From the NCBI GenBank assembly GCA_031425155.1, contig JANPIV010000079.1, positions 55,948 to 119,947 of the forward strand: 64,000 bases of DNA, given 5' to 3'. Of this stretch, positions 1 to 6,325 are shown piece by piece (position 1 is the first letter of the stretch; the number at the start of each line of letters is the position of its first letter). Below the pieces are notes generated by a model. It worked only from the letters and a program-made list of their open reading frames with translations. It ran no database searches and had not been told where the DNA came from. Source of the DNA: M3007 sp031425155. GTDB taxonomy: Bacteria; Bacteroidota; Bacteroidia; Chitinophagales; Saprospiraceae. Position numbers and translations under genes: made by a program.

Positions 1-163
1 AACCGACGGAAGTGCCGCCAAATTTTAAAACCTTCATGCTTTAAATGTAATGTTGAACCGTAAAGGATAGGATTTTGGGCACAAAAAACGGATGATTTAA
101 CGGCTTTCCGAAATGTTGGGCGGAAATAGCACTTTTGCTCCCCATTCAGACCTCTTTTCGCCT

Positions 164-204
164 TAAAAAAGAAAAGGGCCACAGGTGAAGTTCACCTGCC
201 GCCC
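164..204 (-). terminator. Intrinsic terminator of the tRNA-like RNA transcript
   Basis: Read on the minus strand, a hairpin with arms CAGGTGAA and TTCACCTG is extended by a GGGC/GCCC-type base (13 of 14 positions can pair) and runs straight into a T-rich tract at 175-164. This is the standard form of a rho-independent terminator. It lies about 90 bases beyond the 3' end of the tRNA-like body and closes the transcription unit that starts near 480. Confidence 0.8.
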
Positions 205-241
205 CACGCGTGTTTGGTATTTCGTATTCGTACTCTTGGAC

Positions 242-287
242 AAAACTACGCTCACCGACTTCCACGCTACCCATTCGCCGTAGTTTT
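242..287 (-). other. Inverted repeat directly after the tRNA-like RNA
   Basis: Perfect 9-base arms AAAACTACG (242-250) and CGTAGTTTT (279-287) enclose a 28-base loop. On the minus strand this helix begins four bases after the presumed tRNA-like 3' end and precedes the terminator. It may be a trailer structure or a second domain of the same RNA. I see no reading frame that explains it. Confidence 0.55.
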
Positions 288-290
288 TCG

Positions 291-448
291 CTGTAAGGGA
301 AGGACTCGAACCTTCACGAGGCAGTTAGCAACAACACAAAGTTTGGTGGTCAATCCCAGTCGGCCAAGGCCGGCTTTATGTTGCGTTTATCCTGTTATCC
401 CCACCCCCGAGACAGGAGGGTATGGCTGCCAAATTTCATCACCTCACA
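291..448 (-). ncRNA. tRNA-like RNA with a hugely enlarged variable region
   Basis: On the minus strand the sequence folds as a class II tRNA. There is a 7-bp acceptor stem TGTGAGG/CCTTACA (one G-T pair), T8-G9, a 3-bp D stem ATG/CAT with a GG in the loop, a 5-bp anticodon stem CCCTC/GGGGG with loop CTGTCTC, and a 5-bp T arm GAAGG-TTCGAGT-CCTTC. Between the anticodon arm and the T arm are nearly 90 bases instead of the usual 4-20. They contain pairing segments GCAACA/TGTTGC and a CGGC-CTTG-GCCG hairpin. The formal anticodon is GTC (Asp) with T at position 37, where a purine is expected. The discriminator is G, and CCA is not encoded. It has its own promoter and terminator. It could be a divergent tRNA, a tRNA-derived regulatory RNA or a decayed gene. 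The fold is well supported; the function is unknown. Confidence 0.65.
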
Positions 449-485
449 AGTTGATTCAGTAGTGCGCTTTCGCATTCTGATAGGG

Positions 486-518
486 CAAAGGTAAACGTAT
501 TGGCTTTTTTATTACAAA
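486..518 (-). promoter_or_regulatory. Bacteroidota-type promoter of the tRNA-like RNA
   Basis: On the minus strand TTTG (518-515) is followed after 21 bases by TAccTTTG (493-486), a full match to the Bacteroidota -33/-7 consensus. Transcription would begin near 480, about 30 bases upstream of the tRNA-like body. Confidence 0.7.
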
Positions 519-720
519 TTTTTCAACGTATTTTTATTTTATTTACATTATCAGCAAATTTTTATCTAAAATACTGCCATTTTTAAAATATTCAATTTGA
601 TTCGGCTTTAAAAATTAACAAGTTGGCAATGATCGGCAGGCCAAAAAGAGCGTTTGCTCATTCTGTGTAAACCATTTTCCTGATTACACATTCTCCTTCT
701 ATCTGTTCCGCGCAGGATTA

Positions 721-746
721 CCCACATTTTCCACATTGGCCACATT
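721..746 (+). repeat. CCACATT short degenerate repeat
   Basis: Three spaced copies of CCACATT occur just before the Nudix gene start. The same word recurs as a longer array near 50290-50358 and, inverted, near 18505 and 50100. No coding role is visible. The rest of the 494-751 gap is AT-rich and shows no further feature. Confidence 0.5.
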
Positions 747-751
747 ATAAT

Positions 752-1429
752 ATGTCGTTTCCCGAACCTTTCCCTGATCACCTTGCCAGTTGTCTGGCCC
801 AGCCCTTGCCCGGACAGTCAGCGCAATACAAAATGGCCAGCCTGCGTCGGTTGGAAGAATTGGGCCTGCAGACCGCTCCGCCCCCGAACGTAAAATTAGC
901 TGCTGTGCTAATACTGCTATTTTCACAGGAACAAAACTGGCATCTGACTCTTATTCAGCGGACCGTGAATCCACACGACCGGCATAGTGGCCAGATCAGT
1001 TTTCCCGGCGGGCGGTATGAGCCAGAGGACGAGACGTTGGCTAATGCCGCATTGCGCGAAGCACATGAGGAGTTGGGCGTCCGGCCGGAGCGGGTACAAT
1101 TGCTGGGTCGCCTGACGGAGTTGTACGTGCCGGTCAGCAATTTTGTGGTCCATCCTTTTGTGGGCGTACTGCACGATGGTCAGCCGCCCGCTTTTACGCC
1201 GCAGCCGGGCGAAGTGGCCACTATTCTGGTGCCGCCTCTGGCGCTTTTTCTGGATAAAAATACCCGCAAGATGACGGACATACCCCTCAGCGAGGCGGTG
1301 GTTTTGAAAAATGTACCTTATTTTGAAGTAGAAGAACGCGTACTGTGGGGTGCCACCGCTATGATTCTCAACGAGTTACTGGAAATTGTCATGACGGGCT
1401 TAAGTGACGAACCGCAGGAACTGTCCTAA
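752..1429 (+). CDS. Nudix hydrolase, CoA pyrophosphatase type
   Basis: A 225-residue protein of the Nudix superfamily, the group that hydrolyses coenzyme A and its derivatives to phosphopantetheine and 3',5'-ADP. The CoA-pyrophosphatase signature is present (LIQRTVNPHDRHSGQISFPG, about residues 67-86). It runs into a Nudix box ending REAHEELG at about 102-109, whose glutamates bind the catalytic metal. There is no signal peptide, so it is cytosolic. It ends 7 bases from the converging CBS-domain gene. The exact substrate is inferred from the family signature. Confidence 0.88.
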   Translation: MSFPEPFPDHLASCLAQPLPGQSAQYKMASLRRLEELGLQTAPPPNVKLAAVLILLFSQEQNWHLTLIQRTVNPHDRHSGQISFPGGRYEPEDETLANAALREAHEELGVRPERVQLLGRLTELYVPVSNFVVHPFVGVLHDGQPPAFTPQPGEVATILVPPLALFLDKNTRKMTDIPLSEAVVLKNVPYFEVEERVLWGATAMILNELLEIVMTGLSDEPQELS

Positions 1430-1436
1430 GCCACTT

Positions 1437-2417
1437 TTATTCGCCGTGCTCCAGCAGCACCCGTACCGTCTCGATTTTGCGGTCGCTGACCAGTTCCAGC
1501 ACGAAGGTTTTGCCGTCTAAAAGCAGGCGGGCTCCCTGTTCGGGGATGGTTTGCAAGGCAGTGATCAGATAGCCGGACAGGGTGTTGTAACTGCCCGAAG
1601 GAAGTTTCAGGGCCGGGTATTTATCATTCAAATACTCCACTTCCAGCCGCCCGGAGAACAGGTATTCCGTATCGCTCACGCAGGCTTCGATGAATTCCTC
1701 GTGGTCGTGTTCGTCCTCGATTTTGCCAAAAAGTTGTTCCAGCGCATCTTCGAGCGTCACCAACCCGGAAATGCCGCCATATTCGTCCACCACGCAAGCG
1801 ATATTCGTGCGGTTTTTGACAAATTTACTCAGCAAATCATTGATCTGAATGCTTTCGGGCACGAAACGAATGGGCATTACCATGCTGCGGATGCTGGCCG
1901 GACGGGTAAACAGCTGTTGCACGTGTACATAACCCAACACTTTATCCAGATCGCCGTCGATCACCAGAATGCGGGACAGACTGCTTTCGATAAACTGCTG
2001 CCGCAACTCCTCGACGGAGGCCTGCACATCAATATGCACGATTTCCAGACGCGGCGACATGCAGTCGTAGGCACGGACTTGCTTCAGATGCAGGGCATTT
2101 TCCAGCAATTCCATCTCCATTTCTTCTTCGCCGGGTGCGCCGGTCGCATTTTGCTGCACTAAATATTCCAACAGGGCGGCGTCGCCATCGTTCGGGATTT
2201 TTTTATATAAACTCCTGAAAATGAAGTTTTTAAATAATAATAATATGGAAAACAATAATAAACCTGCCACCAATGGAGCCACCCAGCCTGCGCCAAAAAC
2301 GAACCAGAATGGCGGTATGAGCCACAAAGCAACGAACGTAGCCACCGCGGTGAGGGCCAAAGTGGCTGGCAGGGCGTGGCTGCCGATGCGCAGGGCGGAA
2401 GAAGGGAGAGGATACAA
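1437..2417 (-). CDS. CBS-pair / CorC-HlyC domain membrane protein (hemolysin-like)
   Basis: A 326-residue protein of the CNNM/CorC group, linked to cation (Mg/Co) homeostasis. Two hydrophobic segments fill the first 70 residues. A pair of CBS domains follows (about 105-235, including the typical CVVDEYGGISGLVTLED near 210), then a CorC/HlyC transporter-associated domain to the C-terminus. Family members usually carry a complete four-helix DUF21 domain and are about 420-440 residues long. Here the membrane part is clearly short, so it is a reduced form. It lies downstream of lptC on the same strand, separated by 125 bases of AAATCCTC-type repeats. Confidence 0.8.
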   Translation of the reverse strand: MYPLPSSALRIGSHALPATLALTAVATFVALWLIPPFWFVFGAGWVAPLVAGLLLFSILLLFKNFIFRSLYKKIPNDGDAALLEYLVQQNATGAPGEEEMEMELLENALHLKQVRAYDCMSPRLEIVHIDVQASVEELRQQFIESSLSRILVIDGDLDKVLGYVHVQQLFTRPASIRSMVMPIRFVPESIQINDLLSKFVKNRTNIACVVDEYGGISGLVTLEDALEQLFGKIEDEHDHEEFIEACVSDTEYLFSGRLEVEYLNDKYPALKLPSGSYNTLSGYLITALQTIPEQGARLLLDGKTFVLELVSDRKIETVRVLLEHGE

Positions 2418-2420
2418 GGG

Positions 2421-2542
2421 TGTGGAGGATTTGAAGATTGGAGGATTGAAAAAAACTGAGTATTTGAGGATGCGAGTATTTGAAAAAAACGAGGATTTGA
2501 GAGGTGAGAATCGGTATCAAATCCTCAAATCCTCAAATCCTC
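2421..2542 (-). repeat. AAATCCTC degenerate repeats between lptC and the CBS gene
   Basis: Variants of AAATCCTC/AAATACTC occur about ten times here on the minus strand, including three tandem copies at 2519-2543. A plus-strand open frame across this tract is only a by-product of the repeat. Confidence 0.6.
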
Positions 2543-3121
2543 CTATTTTATAGCGTTATTCAGTTGGTCCACTTTGATGCGGCCTTTGGGCACTTTGATC
2601 AGCCAGTAAGAGAAATCCTGTTCCGCTTCGAGGCCGTAGCCATAAATGATCTCACCGGGTTTGGTCACTTTCACGAATTTGTCGGTATGTATTTTGGCCG
2701 TTTTTTCGTCCCAGATCAATTCTTCGGTCTCTAATTTTTCCTGTTTGATGGTATTCAATTCCACACTGTCGCGGGCCACGATCTGCCCTTTTTCGGGAAA
2801 ACGGACGGCGGTTTTGGCGGTCAGGGTGCTTTTTACCGAGAGGTCGGGTTCCAGAAAATCAATTTTTACGCCACCGGGAAATTCCTGCCGGGGATTCTCG
2901 CGATCATCGTAGTTGTACAGCAGCGGTCCCTGCACCCGCACCCGCAGAATAGCGCTGTCGGAGTAGAGTATTTCCACGTCTTTGGCGATGACGACCTGGG
3001 TATCTTCCGGCGTAAACAGTTGCTTGTTCTCCGTTTTCAGGTTGTCGCAAGCAGCCAGCAATACAGCCAGCAGCAGGACGCCTGCGCCAATTCTGGGTAG
3101 GTTTTTATGGGACATAATCAT
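2543..3121 (-). CDS. lptC: LPS export protein LptC-like lipoprotein
   Basis: A 192-residue protein with a lipoprotein signal (LLLAVLLAAC, lipid-modified Cys about residue 25) followed by an LptC/OstA-like beta-jellyroll. It has alternating strands and the typical phrases for conversion of a free LPS-transport substrate (FLEPDLSVKSTLTAKTAV, IVARDSVELNT). LptC would bridge the LptBFG transporter to LptA in moving lipopolysaccharide across the periplasm. Its ATG overlaps the stop of the upstream membrane-protein gene (TGATG), indicating translational coupling. An alternative start lies two codons downstream. Bacteroidota LptC homologues are usually annotated as lipoproteins, as here. Confidence 0.85.
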   Translation of the reverse strand: MIMSHKNLPRIGAGVLLLAVLLAACDNLKTENKQLFTPEDTQVVIAKDVEILYSDSAILRVRVQGPLLYNYDDRENPRQEFPGGVKIDFLEPDLSVKSTLTAKTAVRFPEKGQIVARDSVELNTIKQEKLETEELIWDEKTAKIHTDKFVKVTKPGEIIYGYGLEAEQDFSYWLIKVPKGRIKVDQLNNAIK

Positions 3122-3627
3122 CAGGCAATCATCTTTTTAAGTCCAATGCGGAAGGCCAGTAACAGGCCCACCACAATAAGCAGCAGGTAGTGGACCGGAA
3201 TATTGACCCAGGCGATGATGCGCACCCGGTCGAGCAAAAACATCAGGATGAAAATGGAGGCGATCATTATCATCAGGCTCGACAATTTGCCGAAACCAGG
3301 GATGTACTCAAAGGGGGCATTGCGGCGCACAATCGCCAGCGTAACGATCATGGATACGATGGGCAGTACCTGGGTGAGCAGATTGACGTTGAAAATGCTG
3401 CCGCCGCGCTCAAAAAGAAACATATACACGGCCAAAGCAGCGGCAAAAATGCCCGGAATACAGGCGGCAAAAACCAGCACTGCGTAGAAGTACTTCCACG
3501 GACTGAGGTGGCCTTCGCCGCGCCCCATTACATTGGCCAGTAAGGCACTCAGCGGAATACCGATGAAGAGGGCGAGCACCACGAACGGATTGGCGTCGAG
3601 GTAATTGAAAAATTCCTGCAAAGTCAT
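3121..3627 (-). CDS. Four-helix membrane protein of unknown function
   Basis: The reading frame is open from 3828, but the first 67 codons look non-coding, so the ATG at 3627 (MTLQEFFNYLD) is preferred, giving 168 residues. Four hydrophobic stretches are seen, at about residues 15-35, 45-70, 80-100 and 115-160, with little soluble sequence. No family was recognised. It overlaps lptC by one base (TGATG) and is probably the first gene of an operon with lptC and the CBS-domain gene, which suggests an envelope role without proving one. Confidence 0.6.
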   Translation of the reverse strand: MTLQEFFNYLDANPFVVLALFIGIPLSALLANVMGRGEGHLSPWKYFYAVLVFAACIPGIFAAALAVYMFLFERGGSIFNVNLLTQVLPIVSMIVTLAIVRRNAPFEYIPGFGKLSSLMIMIASIFILMFLLDRVRIIAWVNIPVHYLLLIVVGLLLAFRIGLKKMIA

Positions 3628-3825
3628 ATTGCGTCCAGGGAGATCGAAATTTATTTCGACGGGTAAAGAATCGGATTTATGCCAACGAACAATAAAGATC
3701 GCTATAGAATAAATCCCGTGCTCCGGCAAAAATATCGCGTCCCGGCCTGGAAACAAAACCTGCGTACAAAATTCCAGATAACACCATCTTAGCCAATCAT
3801 CAAAGACACCAAAAATCCTCCGCGC

Positions 3826-3858
3826 CAATCAACCAATAAACCAGTCAACTAATAACCT
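3826..3858 (-). repeat. Short AACTAATAA/CCAATCAAC-type spacer repeat
   Basis: A degenerate A/T-rich tract of the words CCAATCAAC, CCAATAAAC and CAGTCAACTAATAAC lies between two minus-strand genes. Tracts of the same flavour precede other minus-strand genes near 43995, 48604 and 52229. Confidence 0.45.
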
Positions 3859-3861
3859 GAT

Positions 3862-4362
3862 TTACTTGACCATCCGCATGAAAATGCTCGTAAACCAATT
3901 GGAATCGGCCTTGATCAAGGTATCCAAAGTCTGGTTGGCCTTGTTGGAAAACACGCGAATGTCGCGCACCACAGCACAAAAACTTTCCGCTTCCGGTGAA
4001 TTTTCTTCCACGTTGGCCACCTCATTCAGCACCTTGAGCATAGGCTCGAGTTCGCGTTTTTTGCGATTGATGATGATCTGGCGAACCACCGTCCACATAT
4101 CTTTTTCGGCATAAAAATACTCCTTACGCTCCCCGGCTTTGAGTTGCTTATGCACCAGTCCCCAATCCATCAGCGCGCGCAGGGTCATATTGACGTTGCC
4201 GCGTGAGATGTTGAGCCCTTCCATCACCTGATCAGCGGTCATTGCTTCCGGCGCGACCAGCAACAGCGCGTGTACCTGGGCCATCGTCCGATTGATTCCC
4301 CAATCGGTGCCCATTTTACCCCATGACTCGATGAATTTTGCTTTGCCTTCCTGGACGTCCAT
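3862..4362 (-). CDS. GbsR/MarR-type transcriptional regulator
   Basis: The start at 4362 (MDVQEGKAKFIESWGKMG) gives 166 residues. Upstream codons in the same frame overlap the divergent gene's leader and look non-coding. A winged helix-turn-helix spans about residues 25-95, with recognition-helix sequence GLNISRGNVNMTLRALMDWG. This is typical of GbsR proteins, MarR relatives that control osmoprotectant or membrane genes. A helical dimerisation tail follows. It is divergent from the LRR gene, with 151 bases between the two starts. The target genes cannot be read from the sequence. Confidence 0.8.
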   Translation of the reverse strand: MDVQEGKAKFIESWGKMGTDWGINRTMAQVHALLLVAPEAMTADQVMEGLNISRGNVNMTLRALMDWGLVHKQLKAGERKEYFYAEKDMWTVVRQIIINRKKRELEPMLKVLNEVANVEENSPEAESFCAVVRDIRVFSNKANQTLDTLIKADSNWFTSIFMRMVK

Positions 4363-4475
4363 GTATTGCGTGGTTTTATTGGCGAGAGAAATACGCTTTT
4401 GACTACTATTGTTTTCAAAAAGAAATGAAAATTGGAAAAATGACACATTAGGGCCCGGATACCCCTTAAAAACAC

Positions 4476-4483
4476 TATTTTTG
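4476..4483 (+). promoter_or_regulatory. Candidate -7 element of the LRR gene
   Basis: TAttTTTG matches the Bacteroidota -7 consensus and lies 31 bases before the chosen start codon. A clear -33 TTTG is not visible at the usual distance. Confidence 0.35.
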
Positions 4484-4513
4484 AGCCCACCAGAGCAAAA
4501 GGCAAAGAGCAAC

Positions 4514-5539
4514 ATGGAGCAACCAGGCCACTATCTTACCGAAGACCCCGCCGGAGAATATACCAGGCAAATCACGCGTCTGCTGCGCGATGAAAGCACC
4601 GACAATTGCCCGTTGCTGCTCGAACTGATTACCGGCGGCGGGGTAAATCACCGGTTGCTGGGCTATTTGTTTGGCATCGCCTGTTTCCATCACCGAAAAG
4701 AAGTGGCCGACCGCGCTATGAGTCTGCTGTCCAAAAACGCGACGCCCGCCACGACCCGGCAGGCCCAAAAACTCAAGGAAAGTGCCGCCTACTACTACAA
4801 TGAGGTCGAATATCTGGGGAAATATAGCAATCCCGATTTCGATCTGTTCGATTTTTTGCTGGCTTATAAAATGTGCAACTGGCACCGGGTGGGCGAGGCG
4901 CGCAGCCACTATTTTATCACCGCCCACCAGACGCTCAATCTCTCCCAATATCCAGAGAATCAACTTTCTCCCGCCCTGGCCACGCTGGATTTCGTCCACT
5001 ACCTGGCCCTGCCCGCCCACAAGGGTTTCGACCTGATGGCATCGCTCGTGCATTTGGAGCAGCTGCCTTTGGAGAGCATTTTTATTGAAAATACTCGCCT
5101 CGACGAGTTCCCGGTGGCTTTGTTCCAATTGCCGCAACTGCGCACCCTGAGCATCAAGCGCGGTTCTTTTCGTCCAAAACAGCCGATGCTGGTGCCGGAA
5201 GGTGGGCCGTTTGGTAGTCCAGTGCTGGAAAAAATCATTATAGACGGTTATCCGTTAGTGGGTGAAATGCGGCTCGGTCCTTTCCCGCGTTTGCGTGAAG
5301 CCTCATTCCTGCGCTGCGCACTCACGAATATGTCATTTTTAGAAAATGCACCGCTGATCGAACACATTGCCCTGAAAAACAATCATTTGGAAACCCTGCC
5401 GTCTTTCCTGGGCGATTGTACGGAGCTGCGTATTCTTGATCTGAGCGGCAATCCCTTCCGAAAAATCGAACTAAATCTCGAACGATTGGTTCGATTGGAA
5501 GAACTGGACCTGAAAATGCAGCCGCAACAGGCCCCGTAA
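4514..5539 (+). CDS. Leucine-rich-repeat protein
   Basis: Starting at 4514 (MEQPGHYLTEDPAGEY), 341 residues. The N-terminal half (about 1-165) is helical and of no recognised family. The C-terminal half carries leucine-rich repeats such as LPQLRTLSIKRGS, LIEHIALKNNHLETLPSFLG and LRILDLSGNPFRKI. There is no signal peptide or membrane helix, so it is probably cytosolic and binds protein partners. Codons upstream of 4514 in the same frame look non-coding. It is divergent from the GbsR-type regulator, which may control it. A repeat element follows directly after the stop. Confidence 0.7.
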   Translation: MEQPGHYLTEDPAGEYTRQITRLLRDESTDNCPLLLELITGGGVNHRLLGYLFGIACFHHRKEVADRAMSLLSKNATPATTRQAQKLKESAAYYYNEVEYLGKYSNPDFDLFDFLLAYKMCNWHRVGEARSHYFITAHQTLNLSQYPENQLSPALATLDFVHYLALPAHKGFDLMASLVHLEQLPLESIFIENTRLDEFPVALFQLPQLRTLSIKRGSFRPKQPMLVPEGGPFGSPVLEKIIIDGYPLVGEMRLGPFPRLREASFLRCALTNMSFLENAPLIEHIALKNNHLETLPSFLGDCTELRILDLSGNPFRKIELNLERLVRLEELDLKMQPQQAP

Positions 5540-5541
5540 CG

Positions 5542-5563
5542 GTACCGGCGGGTTCAGCCGCCG
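5542..5563 (+). repeat. Single arm of the GTACCGGCGGG inverted repeat
   Basis: These 22 bases are identical to the left arm of the long inverted repeat at 17026-17113. The second arm is absent here, so this is a partial copy just after the LRR gene. Confidence 0.6.
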
Positions 5564-5566
5564 CTT

Positions 5567-5736
5567 GAGAATGAATGAGAAGTAACTTCCCATTTTCCCA
5601 CCTCCGGATGTCATTCCGACGGCAGGAGGAATCCGGTAGCGGGCATTGATAATCAATACCTTAGCAGATTCCTCCTTACGTCGGAATGACAACTCAAGTA
5701 ATGTTGTTCCTGCCATCTTATTTTTTACACGTTCCT
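5567..5736. repeat. Dispersed non-coding repeat, copy 1 (MITE-like)
   Basis: About 170 bases, closely similar to 57736-57907. It has imperfect internal inverted arms at 5609-5633 (TGTCATTCCGACGGC...) and 5667-5691, and it ends with TTTTTTACACGTTCCT (5721-5736). The same terminal word begins the element at 35524. No open frame is conserved between the two copies, so this looks like a non-autonomous element or REP-type structure. Confidence 0.7.
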
Positions 5737-6325
5737 CAAAGGAAAAAGTTGGAGCACTGACCAGCAGCACTTTTTGTTTTCTTATCCAAAGAAATTGGCC
5801 AAACAAAATTGCCTGACAAATATATAAGCAGATTTTTGAAACTGTCTGGCTTGAAGTGAATTCATGAATGTTAAATCTTGCCCTGCTGTCGCATCCCACA
5901 AAAAAAGCCCTTCCAGCAGGGCGACTGGAAAGGCGATGGTGCAACTTTTGGGGCTTGCCCTCCGGCGCCGGGGAAGCCAAAGGACTTCCCGGCGACAGTG
6001 GCCAATAAGGGATTGCGCTGCCTGGGAAGCAGCATTGTTTTCATGGTTGGCTTTTAAAAAGGGGCCTTCGGGGCTGGTTTCATTTGGTCGGTTTTCAGGA
6101 TGTTCAGGGGATTACAGGTTCAGGAGTCTTTTCTCATTGGGTTATTCAAACCAGGTTACACAGGGCAACCGTCAGCAGGATTAAAAAGCCGCGTTTCGTC
6201 GCGCAGATTTTCGTTTTCATGTGGTTTTCAAGAGTGAATGCCGGTAGCGGGGAGAACATGAACAGCCCGGGAGATTTTTTTTGAAATTTTCTTCCGTTTT
6301 GGCGTTATCTGTTTCTTTATGCTCC
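5737..6325. other. Gene-free stretch of about 590 bases
   Basis: No convincing coding frame on either strand. The tract at about 5908-5935 contains CTTCCAG/CTGGAAAGG arms that may form a hairpin. The later part (6050-6200) is GC-poor and shows no clear signal. A -7-like promoter for the patatin gene was not identified. Confidence 0.5.

Noticed and set aside
291..448. tmRNA or group I intron-containing tRNA as the explanation of the tRNA-like RNA
   Set aside because: No tag-peptide frame or tmRNA 5' end is present. The insertion is under 90 bases and lies after the anticodon arm, far too short for a group I intron and at the wrong site.
214..462. 82-codon plus-strand frame
   Set aside because: It lies antisense to the tRNA-like RNA and its T arm, and has no family resemblance.
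2221..2553. 110-codon plus-strand frame rich in Asn and Glu
   Set aside because: It is antisense to the CBS gene start and runs through the AAATCCTC repeat tract.
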